This document shows positions 35,984-46,000 of a stretch of DNA of 64,000 bases, in pieces. The number at the start of each line of letters is the position of its first letter. Within the stretch, counting starts at the first letter, position 1. The DNA comes from Photobacterium aquimaris (GTDB lineage: Bacteria; Pseudomonadota; Gammaproteobacteria; Enterobacterales; Vibrionaceae). Under the pieces are notes generated by a model, which was not told the origin of the DNA, did not search any database, and saw nothing but the letters and a program-made list of their open reading frames with translations. A program made the position numbers and the translations under genes. The stretch is from the NCBI RefSeq assembly GCF_002954455.1, contig NZ_MSCC01000002.1, forward strand, positions 739,356 to 803,355. The letters are read 5' to 3'.

Positions 35984-36112
35984 ACTACACTCTCAGTAAA
36001 TATAGCCAAAGTGCATAACTTCGGCTTTAGGATTACGCTACATTATTGATAAGTAGCATACCAGAGTGACAGCTTAATAACAGTGATGGTTGTAGATAAC
36101 CATAATGGTAGG

Positions 36113-36727
36113 TTATCGAAACAGTTTACTGATATTGGCTTTGGGCGTTTTAGCTAATTTTTGCATTAATGAAAAGGGAACGTCGTTAATACCATATTGC
36201 TGTTTGATGTCATCGATCATAGTAAGCCATAACCGAGCAGTCATTTCAGAATCGGCTAATGCACGGTGAAATACACCATCATGATGAATATGTTTATATT
36301 CGACTAACGTACCCAGTTTATGATTAGGGGCATGCTGATATAAACGTCGAGCGATGAGCATTGAACAGGCAAATTGGTCGCTGTATTTGCGGTTGATCAA
36401 TTCCAGCTCGGCATTGAGAAAGCGTTGGTCAAAAGAAGCGTTATGGGCAACAAGATTGGCATCACCAATAAAATCCGCAAATTCAGCCATAACATCTTCA
36501 CAGCAAGGAGCTGTACGAAGCATGTTATTACTAATGCCGGTGTAGTTTTCGATAAAATGACTAATACGAAAACCAGGATTCATTAATTGTTGAAAATGCG
36601 CCACAACATGACCATCTTCAAGTTTTACCGCACCAATTTCTATTGCACGATCACCTTGTGTTGGTGACAAGCCAGTGGTCTCAAAGTCGAGCACGATAAC
36701 GCTATTTGCAGAACGAGAACTTATCAT
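36113..36727 (-). CDS. DnaQ-like 3'-5' exonuclease (DEDDh)
   Basis: Exonuclease of the DnaQ superfamily, 204 aa. Exo I is [13 protein letters not shown] with Asp14 and Glu16; Exo II is [13 protein letters not shown] with its Asp; Exo III is [14 protein letters not shown] with His and Asp of the DEDDh type. It resembles the PolC/epsilon-like exonuclease proteins found beside or apart from polymerases. It has no BRCT or GIY-YIG extension. A weak GATAACC/GGTTATC hairpin overlaps the stop codon at 36096-36117. Confidence 0.87.
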   Translation of the reverse strand: MISSRSANSVIVLDFETTGLSPTQGDRAIEIGAVKLEDGHVVAHFQQLMNPGFRISHFIENYTGISNNMLRTAPCCEDVMAEFADFIGDANLVAHNASFDQRFLNAELELINRKYSDQFACSMLIARRLYQHAPNHKLGTLVEYKHIHHDGVFHRALADSEMTARLWLTMIDDIKQQYGINDVPFSLMQKLAKTPKANISKLFR

Positions 36728-36878
36728 TTTTAAATCTTTAGCTATAAGAAGGGCAGTATTGTAGCGCTATCGATGAAGTTGTAAATCATAGTTGGTTAAT
36801 TTTATTTGACTTGTAATGGTTAAATTTACAACAAATACATGCAAAATTACTGTCTTTTAAATCATATTTGCGTTTTTT

Positions 36879-36893
36879 ATTCCCTGAGGGAAT
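36879..36893. promoter_or_regulatory. Perfect dyad upstream of the PBP2 gene
   Basis: ATTCCCT-G-AGGGAAT lies 67 bp before the start codon, within the region where the promoter should lie. Such a compact symmetric GC island in AT-rich DNA suggests an operator. No regulator is identified. Confidence 0.3.
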
Positions 36894-36960
36894 CGTTACA
36901 GTGTTATTATTTGATGCCTAATGTACTTACCCTCTTGATTATGAGCTTATCAATCGTTCT

Positions 36961-39012
36961 ATGAAAAAACACATCCGTCATCAAATCCGCGATCATAAGC
37001 AAGAAAAAGCATTATTTATACGTCGAGCTATTCAAGCCTTCATTGCTATTATTATTTTAACTTGTGTGTTAATTGGTAATCTTTATCATTTACAAGTTCA
37101 AGATTACAGTGAATATAAAGCGCGCGCTAATAATAATAGTATTAAGTTGATTCCCGTTGCGCCTAATCGAGGCCGTATTTATGATCGTAATGGAGTGATA
37201 TTAGCGGATAATATTCCTGTTTGTTCATTAGAGATTATTGCCGATCAAGTTAAAAACTTGCCGCAAGTGCTGCTTAAACTGCAACAGCTATTAGGTATCT
37301 CTGATCAAGATATAGCGGCGTTTAATAAAGCGAAACAACAAACACCATCCTTTAAACCTGTTGTGCTTATTGCGCATATGAATAATAAGCAGGTCGCAGT
37401 ATTTTCAGTTAATGAATTTGAGTATCCAGGCGTTAATATTGATGCCCATCTTGAGCGTTATTACCCTTACGGCGCATCATTAACCCATTTATTAGGTTAT
37501 GTTGGCAAAATTAATGATAGTGATATTGCGGCGTTAAAAAAGAGCGGTAAATACGATAACTATAAAGCTTCTCGTAGCATTGGTAAGTTAGGTATTGAAC
37601 ATTATTATGAAGATATGCTGCACGGTAAAACAGGCTATGAAACCGTTGAAGTAAATAGCCATGGTCGTGTAGTGCGAACGCTATCTTATGTGCCGCCTGT
37701 TGCAGGTAAAGATATTAAATTAACCATTGATATTAATTTACAACTGTATGCGCAGAAACTGCTGACGTTACAACAAAAAGATCCCACTACAGGCTTAATG
37801 GTTACCAAAGTTCGTCGTGGTGCAATTGTGGCAATGAACCCTAAAAATGGGGCTATTTTAGCCATGGTATCAAGTCCAAGTTATAACCCTAATTTGTTTG
37901 TGAATGGGATTTCATCTAAAGCTTATGCGGCATTATTAAATGATCCTGCGCATCCATTGATCAATCGCGACACATTGGGTTTATACCCACCGGGTTCGAC
38001 AGTAAAACCTGAACTGGCGGCTGCTGGTTTAACCACAGGGGTTATTACTGTTCACACTATACGTAACAACCACGGTTGGTGGCGAATTCCTAATAGTAAA
38101 AGTCGTAAGTTTAGGGACGATAGAGTACAAGGATTTGCGAATGTTGATATCTATAAAGCGATTGAAGATTCTGTAAACACTTATTTTTATCAAGTTGCTT
38201 ATGGTTTAGGTATTGATCGGTTATCGGCATGGATGACAAAATTTGGTTATGGGCAACATTCGGGAATTGATATCGATGAAGATTCTACCGGTACTATGCC
38301 GACTCGCGCTTGGAAAATGGCACGTTTTCATCGACCATGGATGCAGGGCGATACCATCCCGCTTGGTATTGGGCAAGGGTATTGGACGGCAACACCAATA
38401 CAAATAGCCAAAGCAACTTCTGTGATTGCTGAAGATGGCGTTGAACATCGGCCACATTTGTTGAAAGACATTATCGACGGTAAAATTCAACAGCCAGTGA
38501 CCTTTGCTGATTTTAAACCGTTGACATCGGTGCCTCAAAAAGATTGGGCGATCATTAAAAAAGGCATGGAGCTAGTGGTTGAAAAAGGAACTGCCAGTCA
38601 AATGTTCAAAAATATGCCGTTTCAAGTTGCAGGTAAAACCGGTACTAGTCAGGTGTATTCATTAAAAGATACTCAGCATTATGATGCTAATGAAGTCGCT
38701 GAGCATTTTAAAGATCATGCTTTATTTACCGGTTTTGCTCCTGCTAATGATCCGAGTATTTTAGTCTCCGTTGTATTAGAACATGGTGGTTGGGGGTGGC
38801 ATGCTGCGCCATTTGCACGTGATATTATGGAGTATGTATTAGTTAAACCGACATTAAGCCCACAGCCAAATGAACTAGTGCAGCAACCATCGCCATCATT
38901 GGCGAGATTAACAGGTGTCGTTACCACAAAGGTAGATAACAAGGCTGATACTAAACATACTGCTGTACCTTTGACGGCGTCGACAGTCTCGACAGTGATG
39001 AAAACACATTAG
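36961..39012 (+). CDS. Penicillin-binding protein 2 (MrdA-like transpeptidase), solitary
   Basis: Bitopic inner-membrane transpeptidase for peptidoglycan cross-linking during elongation. A cytosolic start, one TM helix (AFIAIIILTCVLIGNLYHLQ), the class-B pedestal (APNRGRIYDRNGVILADN) and the transpeptidase domain follow. SXXK is STVK in LYPPGSTVKPELAAAG, SxN is SVNTYFYQVAYGLGIDRLSAW, and KTG is AGKTGTSQVYSLKDTQ. DTIPLGIGQGYWTATPIQ is strongly PBP2-like. At 683 aa it is slightly longer than E. coli PBP2. It is not next to rodA, rlmH or rsfS, so it is probably a second copy besides the canonical mrdA. That is inference, as the rest of the genome is unseen. Confidence 0.87.
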   Translation: MKKHIRHQIRDHKQEKALFIRRAIQAFIAIIILTCVLIGNLYHLQVQDYSEYKARANNNSIKLIPVAPNRGRIYDRNGVILADNIPVCSLEIIADQVKNLPQVLLKLQQLLGISDQDIAAFNKAKQQTPSFKPVVLIAHMNNKQVAVFSVNEFEYPGVNIDAHLERYYPYGASLTHLLGYVGKINDSDIAALKKSGKYDNYKASRSIGKLGIEHYYEDMLHGKTGYETVEVNSHGRVVRTLSYVPPVAGKDIKLTIDINLQLYAQKLLTLQQKDPTTGLMVTKVRRGAIVAMNPKNGAILAMVSSPSYNPNLFVNGISSKAYAALLNDPAHPLINRDTLGLYPPGSTVKPELAAAGLTTGVITVHTIRNNHGWWRIPNSKSRKFRDDRVQGFANVDIYKAIEDSVNTYFYQVAYGLGIDRLSAWMTKFGYGQHSGIDIDEDSTGTMPTRAWKMARFHRPWMQGDTIPLGIGQGYWTATPIQIAKATSVIAEDGVEHRPHLLKDIIDGKIQQPVTFADFKPLTSVPQKDWAIIKKGMELVVEKGTASQMFKNMPFQVAGKTGTSQVYSLKDTQHYDANEVAEHFKDHALFTGFAPANDPSILVSVVLEHGGWGWHAAPFARDIMEYVLVKPTLSPQPNELVQQPSPSLARLTGVVTTKVDNKADTKHTAVPLTASTVSTVMKTH

Positions 39013-39051
39013 TACCAATGTGAATGCTGTGGTGTAGTGTTTGCGGTTGGG

Positions 39052-40785
39052 CTAGTGATCAGAGCTGGTATTTGACCATAAATGAAGTATCGCCAGTAAT
39101 TCAGAAGCCATGTAAGGTTTACACAAAATATCGTCCATGCCAGCATTAACACAAGCATCACGCTCAGCGGTTGTGGTGCCTGCTGTTAACGCAATAATAG
39201 GCATATTGAAATGCTGTTTACGCAGTGCTTTAGTTGCACTATAACCATCCATGATGGGCATTCGACAGTCCATTAACACAATATCAAAATCGTGTTTGTC
39301 GATAATATTTAAAGCAGCTTGGCCATTATCAACAATAGTGATACCAATTTGATACTTTTTTAGCATCAGTTCAATGATCATTTGGTTAGTCTTTAAATCT
39401 TCTACAACCAAAATTTTCAACTGCTGTAATGCCTTATGCGATGCAGGAGAGTGATTAGGCTGCGTATTTTCAGTGGCGCTAATTGCTAAGGGGATTGATA
39501 CTGAAAATGTGGAACCAAGATCGGGCTCACTGGTTAAGGTTATATTGCCGTTCATCTGTTCGCATAACTGCTTACAAATTGCGAGCCCTAACCCTGTTCC
39601 TTCATGGCTACGTTTACTTGAAATATCGATCTGACTAAAGGGCTTAAATAATTTATGTTGCAGTTGTTGTTCTATACCGCAACCACTGTCTTTAATGGTG
39701 AAGATGAGACAATCGTCGACCCAATCAAATTTAGCATGAACAAATCCTTGCTGAGTAAATTTTATCGCATTGGCAATAAGGTTGACATAAATCTGTTTAA
39801 GACGATCTTCATCGCCACGAATAGATCGTGGAATATTAGTGCTATATTCAATCTTAAAATCTAACTGTTTCTCTAGTGCACGGTGAGAAAATACATCCCT
39901 AAGATTAATGACCAATAGATGACTATCAAACGGTTTTTCAATTAACTCTAACATGCCCGCATTTATTTTACTGTAATCAAGTAAATCATTAATAATCGCC
40001 CGTAGTAACTCCCCTGAATGGTTTAGTGTGGTGAGCAATTTAGTTTGGTTGGTATCTAATGGTGTATCTTGTAATAACTCAGCAGAGCCTAATAAGCCAT
40101 TGAGTGGTGTACGTAATTCATGATTGATCATCGCTAAAAAATCACGGGTTGATTGTTCGGAATCTTCTGCACGTTTGCGCGCATGAATGGCTTGGCTCAA
40201 TGTAATTTGACGGCCTATTGCGGAGCGGAATAACTCACAAAATAAAGCTAAACGTTGTTGGATCGCTATAATATTGATTTTTGGGCTTGAGATTTTAGCT
40301 GCAAAATAGCCGACAGTACCACGACTCTTAATAAGAGGGATCCAATAAAGACAAGTATTAGTATCCCAAAATGAGACCTTATTATTGAGGTCTGCTGGTG
40401 GTTGCCAAACTTGTTGTCGTCCACTGCTATAGTGGCCACTGATAGCAATATTTTCAATCGGTATAATAGAGATATGGCAGGCACTAATATAGCGGCCATC
40501 AACTAAACTATCGATCAATTGTTGAATGTTTTGTTGGGAAGGGGCTTGCTTTAAAAACAGCCGAGCATAAGTTAACAGCAAATTTTCAATTTTGGTTTGG
40601 TAGGCGAGTTGTTCTGAGTCTAATTCAGCTTGCAACCGTAGTTTTGCTAATGATGCTTCTAAAATCTTATTGGTTGTGAAAAGCTCACGACTTTTTATTT
40701 CTAATAATTTTTCAGCCATTACTCGAGAAGCATGTTCTCGTTCTAACTTTCGCTCTAATAACATAATCTGACGCTTGGCATCCAT
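39052..40785 (-). CDS. Hybrid sensor histidine kinase (H-NOX-associated)
   Basis: Soluble hybrid kinase, 577 aa, without membrane segments. Residues 1-65 form a coiled coil, about 75-200 a divergent GAF-like region, 210-275 HisKA with the phospho-acceptor His222 in MINHELRTPLNG, about 325-435 the HATPase (N box NLIANAIKF, G box KDSGCGI, and GTGLGLAIC), and 455-570 a receiver with Asp506 in LMDCRMP. It starts 2 bp after the H-NOX gene, a pairing known from Vibrio and Shewanella in which NO-bound H-NOX controls kinase activity. Output probably passes through an Hpt protein, since no response regulator is adjacent. Confidence 0.9.
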   Translation of the reverse strand: MDAKRQIMLLERKLEREHASRVMAEKLLEIKSRELFTTNKILEASLAKLRLQAELDSEQLAYQTKIENLLLTYARLFLKQAPSQQNIQQLIDSLVDGRYISACHISIIPIENIAISGHYSSGRQQVWQPPADLNNKVSFWDTNTCLYWIPLIKSRGTVGYFAAKISSPKINIIAIQQRLALFCELFRSAIGRQITLSQAIHARKRAEDSEQSTRDFLAMINHELRTPLNGLLGSAELLQDTPLDTNQTKLLTTLNHSGELLRAIINDLLDYSKINAGMLELIEKPFDSHLLVINLRDVFSHRALEKQLDFKIEYSTNIPRSIRGDEDRLKQIYVNLIANAIKFTQQGFVHAKFDWVDDCLIFTIKDSGCGIEQQLQHKLFKPFSQIDISSKRSHEGTGLGLAICKQLCEQMNGNITLTSEPDLGSTFSVSIPLAISATENTQPNHSPASHKALQQLKILVVEDLKTNQMIIELMLKKYQIGITIVDNGQAALNIIDKHDFDIVLMDCRMPIMDGYSATKALRKQHFNMPIIALTAGTTTAERDACVNAGMDDILCKPYMASELLAILHLWSNTSSDH

Positions 40786-40787
40786 AA

Positions 40788-41327
40788 TTAGTTACCAGTG
40801 AGTGTTAATGAAAATCTTACGTGGTTTTGAGAGTCATTCATGGGTTGCATGATAATGGTGAGTGACTGATTAAAATAATGCGCACAGCCTTCAAGAAGTC
40901 CCATACAAACATGTCCCATACAACGTGAGGAATGATAATCCATCGTCATGGTCGATTGTGTTTGATTATTAAAGATAAATTTAGGCGGTGTTGCATCAGG
41001 ATAGAGCTTTTTAACTTCTAGATGTATATGTTGCTCGACTTTTCTAATAAAACTCAAGGTATCATCCGCTTCAATATTTGGAATAGGGAGTGCTTTTAAT
41101 AGTGAAGGAAAAACCAGTCGGCCATAAGTTTGCTGAAGCTGCGATGGAGAAATACCTGTGATGTTGCTTAAACTGATAATCAATTTAATGAGTTGGCGAT
41201 GATCATAACTTCCGACGGCAGTATAGATACCACTATCGTTAGCATCATCAAACATTTGCTGACTAATGTCTAAACCAAAGTTTTGCTCAACAATCGAAAT
41301 AAACTCAGTAAAAATAATCCCTTTCAT
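40788..41327 (-). CDS. hnoX: H-NOX heme NO-binding protein
   Basis: Cytosolic heme sensor of nitric oxide, 179 aa, the normal single-domain size. The proximal heme ligand is His102 in QHIHLEVKKLYPDATPP, and the heme-propionate motif YxSxR is Tyr131-Ser133-Arg135 in MDYHSSRCMGHV. The N-terminus MKGIIFTEFISIVEQNFG is standard. No distal Tyr typical of O2-binding members is evident, so NO selectivity is likely. It is the first gene of a two-gene operon with the hybrid kinase. Relatives in Vibrio regulate host colonisation, iron uptake or quorum sensing; which applies here cannot be told. Confidence 0.93.
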   Translation of the reverse strand: MKGIIFTEFISIVEQNFGLDISQQMFDDANDSGIYTAVGSYDHRQLIKLIISLSNITGISPSQLQQTYGRLVFPSLLKALPIPNIEADDTLSFIRKVEQHIHLEVKKLYPDATPPKFIFNNQTQSTMTMDYHSSRCMGHVCMGLLEGCAHYFNQSLTIIMQPMNDSQNHVRFSLTLTGN

Positions 41328-41454
41328 ATCAGTCCTTATTCGATTAATTTGTTATGCAATTAACCACTATTCATGAAGTTGTATTACTAATTATGGCAGA
41401 GTTTATTAATGCGTCAAAACGGAGTACTAACAAGGTTGTATTTTTGAGATATAG

Positions 41455-41495
41455 GTAATAAAAATATCAAGATACAATGTGATTGTACCTTGATA
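41455..41495 (-). terminator. Rho-independent terminator
   Basis: On the minus strand TATCAAGGTACAAT pairs with ATTGTATCTTGATA around a CAC loop and TTTTTATT follows. It ends the upstream acetyltransferase-like gene before the H-NOX promoter. Confidence 0.85.
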
Positions 41496-41502
41496 ACATA
41501 TA

Positions 41503-42024
41503 CTATTTTTGCAGTATAATCGTTGCTGAGACTTGATGAGCAAGAGCTAATAGATAATGTTCCATATCCTGCATAAGCTGAGTTTGATTAGGTAACGGCA
41601 GTGCATGTATATCACTGATTAAGGATACTTTTTTACCTTCATCGAGATCGGTATAAATCATACCTGTTGCAGCAGGTTTACCTTTATAGAAACCGACATA
41701 AAGTTGTGCATTTGCACCCGCTTCAAACATTATTTGCGTGAGATACTCTACGAGTGCTTGTTGTTGTTCTTCTTGTTGCCAGTAGCTTGAATATACTAAT
41801 GCATAGCGAATAGTCAGAGGATGACAATCGACAGGGTAGAAAGTTAACGATGATTCACTAGGAGAGATGACTGAGTCAACAACTTGCGTTGATAATTCAG
41901 AATGTGCGAGTTGATACAGATGTAAACCTTTTTCACTTAATGGGGTTGGAAATTCAGCATCAGTAATATGGCTAGCCATCCACGCGTTTTTTAAAGTAAT
42001 CAGTTTTTCTGTAATTAGTGGCAT
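41503..42024 (-). CDS. Hypothetical protein with GNAT-like segment
   Basis: About 173 aa from ATG 42024, which has AGAAG upstream; the frame extends to a TTG at 42045. The segment QLYVGFYKGKPAATGMIYTD resembles the beta4/beta5 part of GNAT acetyltransferases, with the common G-K-P-A-A-T-G. However, the acetyl-CoA loop (Q/RxxGxG/A) is not evident, so it may be a degenerate or only partly GNAT-like protein. No signal or membrane segment. Monocistronic with its own terminator. Confidence 0.45.
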   Translation of the reverse strand: MPLITEKLITLKNAWMASHITDAEFPTPLSEKGLHLYQLAHSELSTQVVDSVISPSESSLTFYPVDCHPLTIRYALVYSSYWQQEEQQQALVEYLTQIMFEAGANAQLYVGFYKGKPAATGMIYTDLDEGKKVSLISDIHALPLPNQTQLMQDMEHYLLALAHQVSATIILQK

Positions 42025-42264
42025 ATCATCACTTCTTTTATTCAATTATCGACACCATAACCTAAATTCACATAAGAAGGTATGCTATTTGGTTGTTTTT
42101 GATTAAATCATTCGATATTTATATCACTAATAGATAACGTATTCCCATCTAAAATGCCACTTACACTTAGCGAATAAAATAATGGTTATTAAGTATGGGA
42201 TCACTATATCATGTTGATTACTTAAATTTTAATGATAAACCTAACTTTGGAAAAAAGAGTTAAA

Positions 42265-42696
42265 ATGAAAAAAATGTGGCTAATAGCTGGTATCAGCTTG
42301 ATGTTGGTTGGATGTAATAGCTCTCACTCGACACCATCTCAGACAAATAATAATGCTGCTGCGAATCCTGTACAATCGATAGCGAGTGTTGAGAAACAGC
42401 TTCCAGATTGGATTAAAGATAATACAGTCACCTCTCCATTAGAGGCGATTGTTATGGGCGGGCATACCTATGATGCCGTTTCTTATTGTAAGCCTCATGA
42501 TTGTGCTAGTGATTTTATGATCACCTTAACTGCTGATAATAATAAAAAATATTCGATGATTGTACATGTAAAAGATGTACCCGATGCACTGAATACTCCG
42601 AGTATTTATGCTACTTATCAATATATTGGTGATCCTGATCAACAAGTGAAAAGTGTGTTTACCCAAGCACTGAGCCAAAATCCGAATTGGCAATAA
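42265..42696 (+). CDS. ivy: Ivy-type lysozyme inhibitor, lipoprotein form
   Basis: Inhibitor of C-type lysozyme, protecting peptidoglycan. The Ivy active loop CKPHDC is present in AVSYCKPHDCASDFM, whose two Cys make the disulfide that presents the inhibitory His. The end of the protein (IYATYQYIGDPDQQVKSVF) fits the Ivy fold. Unlike E. coli Ivy, which is a soluble periplasmic protein, this one starts MKKMWLIAGISLMLVGC with a lipobox (LVGC), so it should be membrane-anchored. ATG 42265 has AAAGAG upstream. The next gene on the same strand is a GH19 chitinase, with a terminator between. Confidence 0.78.
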   Translation: MKKMWLIAGISLMLVGCNSSHSTPSQTNNNAAANPVQSIASVEKQLPDWIKDNTVTSPLEAIVMGGHTYDAVSYCKPHDCASDFMITLTADNNKKYSMIVHVKDVPDALNTPSIYATYQYIGDPDQQVKSVFTQALSQNPNWQ

Positions 42697-42730
42697 AGTA
42701 GCAATTATTATCAGTAACTAATTGTTAAAT

Positions 42731-42764
42731 AAAAGAGTGTTTAGTGGTAGTGAACACTCTTTAT
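42731..42764 (+). terminator. Rho-independent terminator
   Basis: AAAGAGTGTT pairs with AACACTCTTT around an 11-nt loop. It ends the Ivy-type gene. The remaining 250 bp up to the chitinase start hold its promoter and no further gene. Confidence 0.75.
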
Positions 42765-43015
42765 TCACTAATAATCGTCCTTATAACCTCTGCTACTTAT
42801 GTTTGAGTAATATCTCATTTCATACATTCACCATACTTATTTTACTTACATATTCTTAGAGCAATCCACCATATTTCGCGCTGAGAATAAAAGCAATATT
42901 GTGACGTGTTTTTACATGTGTTAACAATATTATAACTCAAATGAGTTGTGTGGAGTTCAGGTATCAATAATCAATGTTTGGTTATTGAGTGCGTGGCAAT
43001 GGAAGGGATCTTATT

Positions 43016-46000
43016 GTGAAAAATATAAACAAAATAACATTAGCGCTATTTAGCGTGATGTTTAGCGGTAATATATATGCTGCTAACGCAGAAATTATTG
43101 CTTTTGTGCCAGGAGAAACAAAAGTTAATAATGGCGATGTAGTTTCTTATAATGGTGAATGCTTTGTTGCAAAAAATAACCCAGGAATATGGGAGTCACC
43201 AAAAGTAAACTCATGGTTTTGGGAGGCTGCGGAGTGTTCAGAACAGCCAACACCTAATCCAGATCCCGTCCCTGATCCACTGCCTGATTCATCTAGTATT
43301 ATTCCATTTGTACCAGGAAAGACAAAAGTTAATAATGGCGATATTGTTTCTTATGAAGGTCAGTGCTTTATTGCGCAAAATAGCCCTGGGCTTTGGGAAG
43401 CTCCAAGTACAAGTTCATGGTTTTGGGAATTAACAGAGTGTGCAGGTGAACCTGAGCCAGGAGTGACAGAGGTCGCAATTGTTTCACCAACAGCAAACCA
43501 AATTCTAACAGTTGATAAACCTTTTGTTATTCAAACTCGTATTGAAGGACAACTGGCATCAAGCGTTGAGTTTTGGGCAAATAATATCAAGTTAGCTCAA
43601 AAAGCCGTTGATTCAAGCAATACTCTATATTCACAAACATGGACACCTACAGATACAGGTAATGCTGCAATTAAGGTGGTTGTGCTTGATAAAAATAATC
43701 AATCAATCAAACAACAATCTGTTGCAGTAACAGTAGAGCTTGCTGGTGGAACAGACTTTACTGCTCCAGTGGTTAACTTTATGGCTCCTACCAATGGTGC
43801 AACGGTTAACGAAACTGATACCGTGTCTATTTCTGTTAGTGCATCAGATGCTGATAATGATTTAACTTCTGTAGTTGTTAAGGCGAATAACCAACAAATT
43901 TGTAATTTTGATGCCGCTGCTGTCGATGCATTTAGCTGCGATTGGAAACCAACCCAAACCGGTACTGTAACCCTTAATGCTGTTGCGACAGACGCGCAAA
44001 ATCTGTCTTCTTCAACGTCATTAAATATCACCATTAAAGAAGATATCGTTGAGCCACCAGTAACACCACCGGTTGGCGGGTTGTGTGAAGAGTTTAATGT
44101 TTACCCGGATTGGACGCGTGGCGACCATGCAACAGGTGGTGATGTTATGGTTCATAATAATATTGCATATTCTGCGATTTATTGGACACAAACTTTACCG
44201 GGAAGTGATAGTTCATGGGCTCTGCACTTAAATTGTGATGGTTCAGAACCGGGTACAGCTCCCGTTCTTTCATTACCGAATCCAATGGATCCGGTTCGTC
44301 TAGAAGTAGCAGGTTGGCCAAATACCTTTGTAGTAGCAAGCCCATCAACAGCTGCACCTGAAACCATCACCATTGCGACAGCGAACAGTGCTGATCTCGC
44401 CGACGTTAATAAGTTAACTGCTGCATTTGTTACTGTTATTGAGCTGGCAAATAAAGCAAATAAAGCATCGATTATCATTAATAGTGATGTACTTGATCAA
44501 GCAACGCGTGATAAAGGTTTAGCATTAGGCTCGATTGAAGTAAAACAAGCATTAACCAATGCCATTGATATCACAGGTAGTAAGATTGATATTACCGCGG
44601 TTAATGCGTTAAGTAATGATGTTAAAGGTTGGGCGCAAGCACACAATTTGATTGTATCAACTGTTGCTCCACAAGCACCATTTGGTTGGTCATTATCGAT
44701 GGGTGAGTTTGCGTTTGATACCCATTCTGGTCGTCAGTCAGTATGGAATGCTGCATCTAGTTACACTGCTGATTTATTAAAGACATTTACACTGTATAAA
44801 GCTGATAGTACCACTAAAGCTGATTTTATTAGCTTTACGAAATCGAGTGCTACTGCGGCATTATCCGCTGATCAATGGCATAATGCGCTAGAGTATGTAA
44901 AGCAAGTTAGTGATTATGTGAATACGCCAGCGATGCTAGCTAATATTCCAACATCTCAAGCTGCAAACTACTTTATGGGTAACACAACCGCTGAGCAGAA
45001 AATCCGTAAAGCGGCACACAGTAATATTTTTGCGATTTTGTTTGATGATAATAACGCTAACTTAACCGCTAAGATTGAAGCTTATCAAGCTGCCAAAGTA
45101 CCATTATATTATGTTGGTGAAGAGCTAGAAAAAGGCTCACTAACCCGTATTGAAGCGTTGAATCAACAGTTATCTAATGCTGCTGATGTAATGGATAATG
45201 AAGCTTTCTTATACGAAACACCGCAATCACAGTGGGTACCATCAACTGTGTATAAGTGGAATGATTTCCTTGATGGCTTAAATGCAATGCACAACATTGG
45301 TGTTGCTGGTAATAAGTTCTGGTTACTGACCGATGAAGCGGATGATGCGACTAATATTATCTACGCTAAAGTTGCGATTGCAGCATTCTTAGCCCAAAGT
45401 ATGCAAGAGACGATTCGTTATAACGCCTGTGATGAAAATAACTGGTCTGAAGTGAAATATGGCGCGCCAACGGATTATCCGATGACGGCAAGCTGTGGTC
45501 AGCTAGGGCAGAAATATGCAGATTACGGTGTTAACCCAGTATCTGGTTTAGATTACGCTTACTCTTGTCCTCGTGATAATAAGATGGAAGTCAGTGCTCT
45601 AACGCATGCGAAGTGGTACGGTGCACCAGCGCCAGTCTTTGCTGCACCTGATGCTGTTTTAGAAGAGCGCGGCCTGCTAGTGAACGGACATGTTGGTCGC
45701 TGGACGAACAATGGTCACTGTAATGAAGAGCCAGAAAGTGTCGATACCTCTAAGCAAGTGTGGGAACGTGGTGAATGTAAGGTTTACGTTGGTCAAAAAG
45801 CAGGTACATTCTTATGGGATGGCAGCAGTAAAGACAGCGTTGAAGGTTGTGGTTGGTGGGGACGTGGTGTAATCCAAACCACAGGTCGTCAGAACTTCGG
45901 TACCCTTAACCATTATTTAGGTCGTTCACACGTTGATCCATCGACAATTGGTAAAACTATTGATGGGGTAACTGTTGAAGCACCACCGGCGAACCCTCTG

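Noticed and set aside
42900..42916. Possible CRP site before the chitinase gene
   Set aside because: TGTGA and TTACA are spaced by 7 and not 6 and the second half has a mismatch; too weak.
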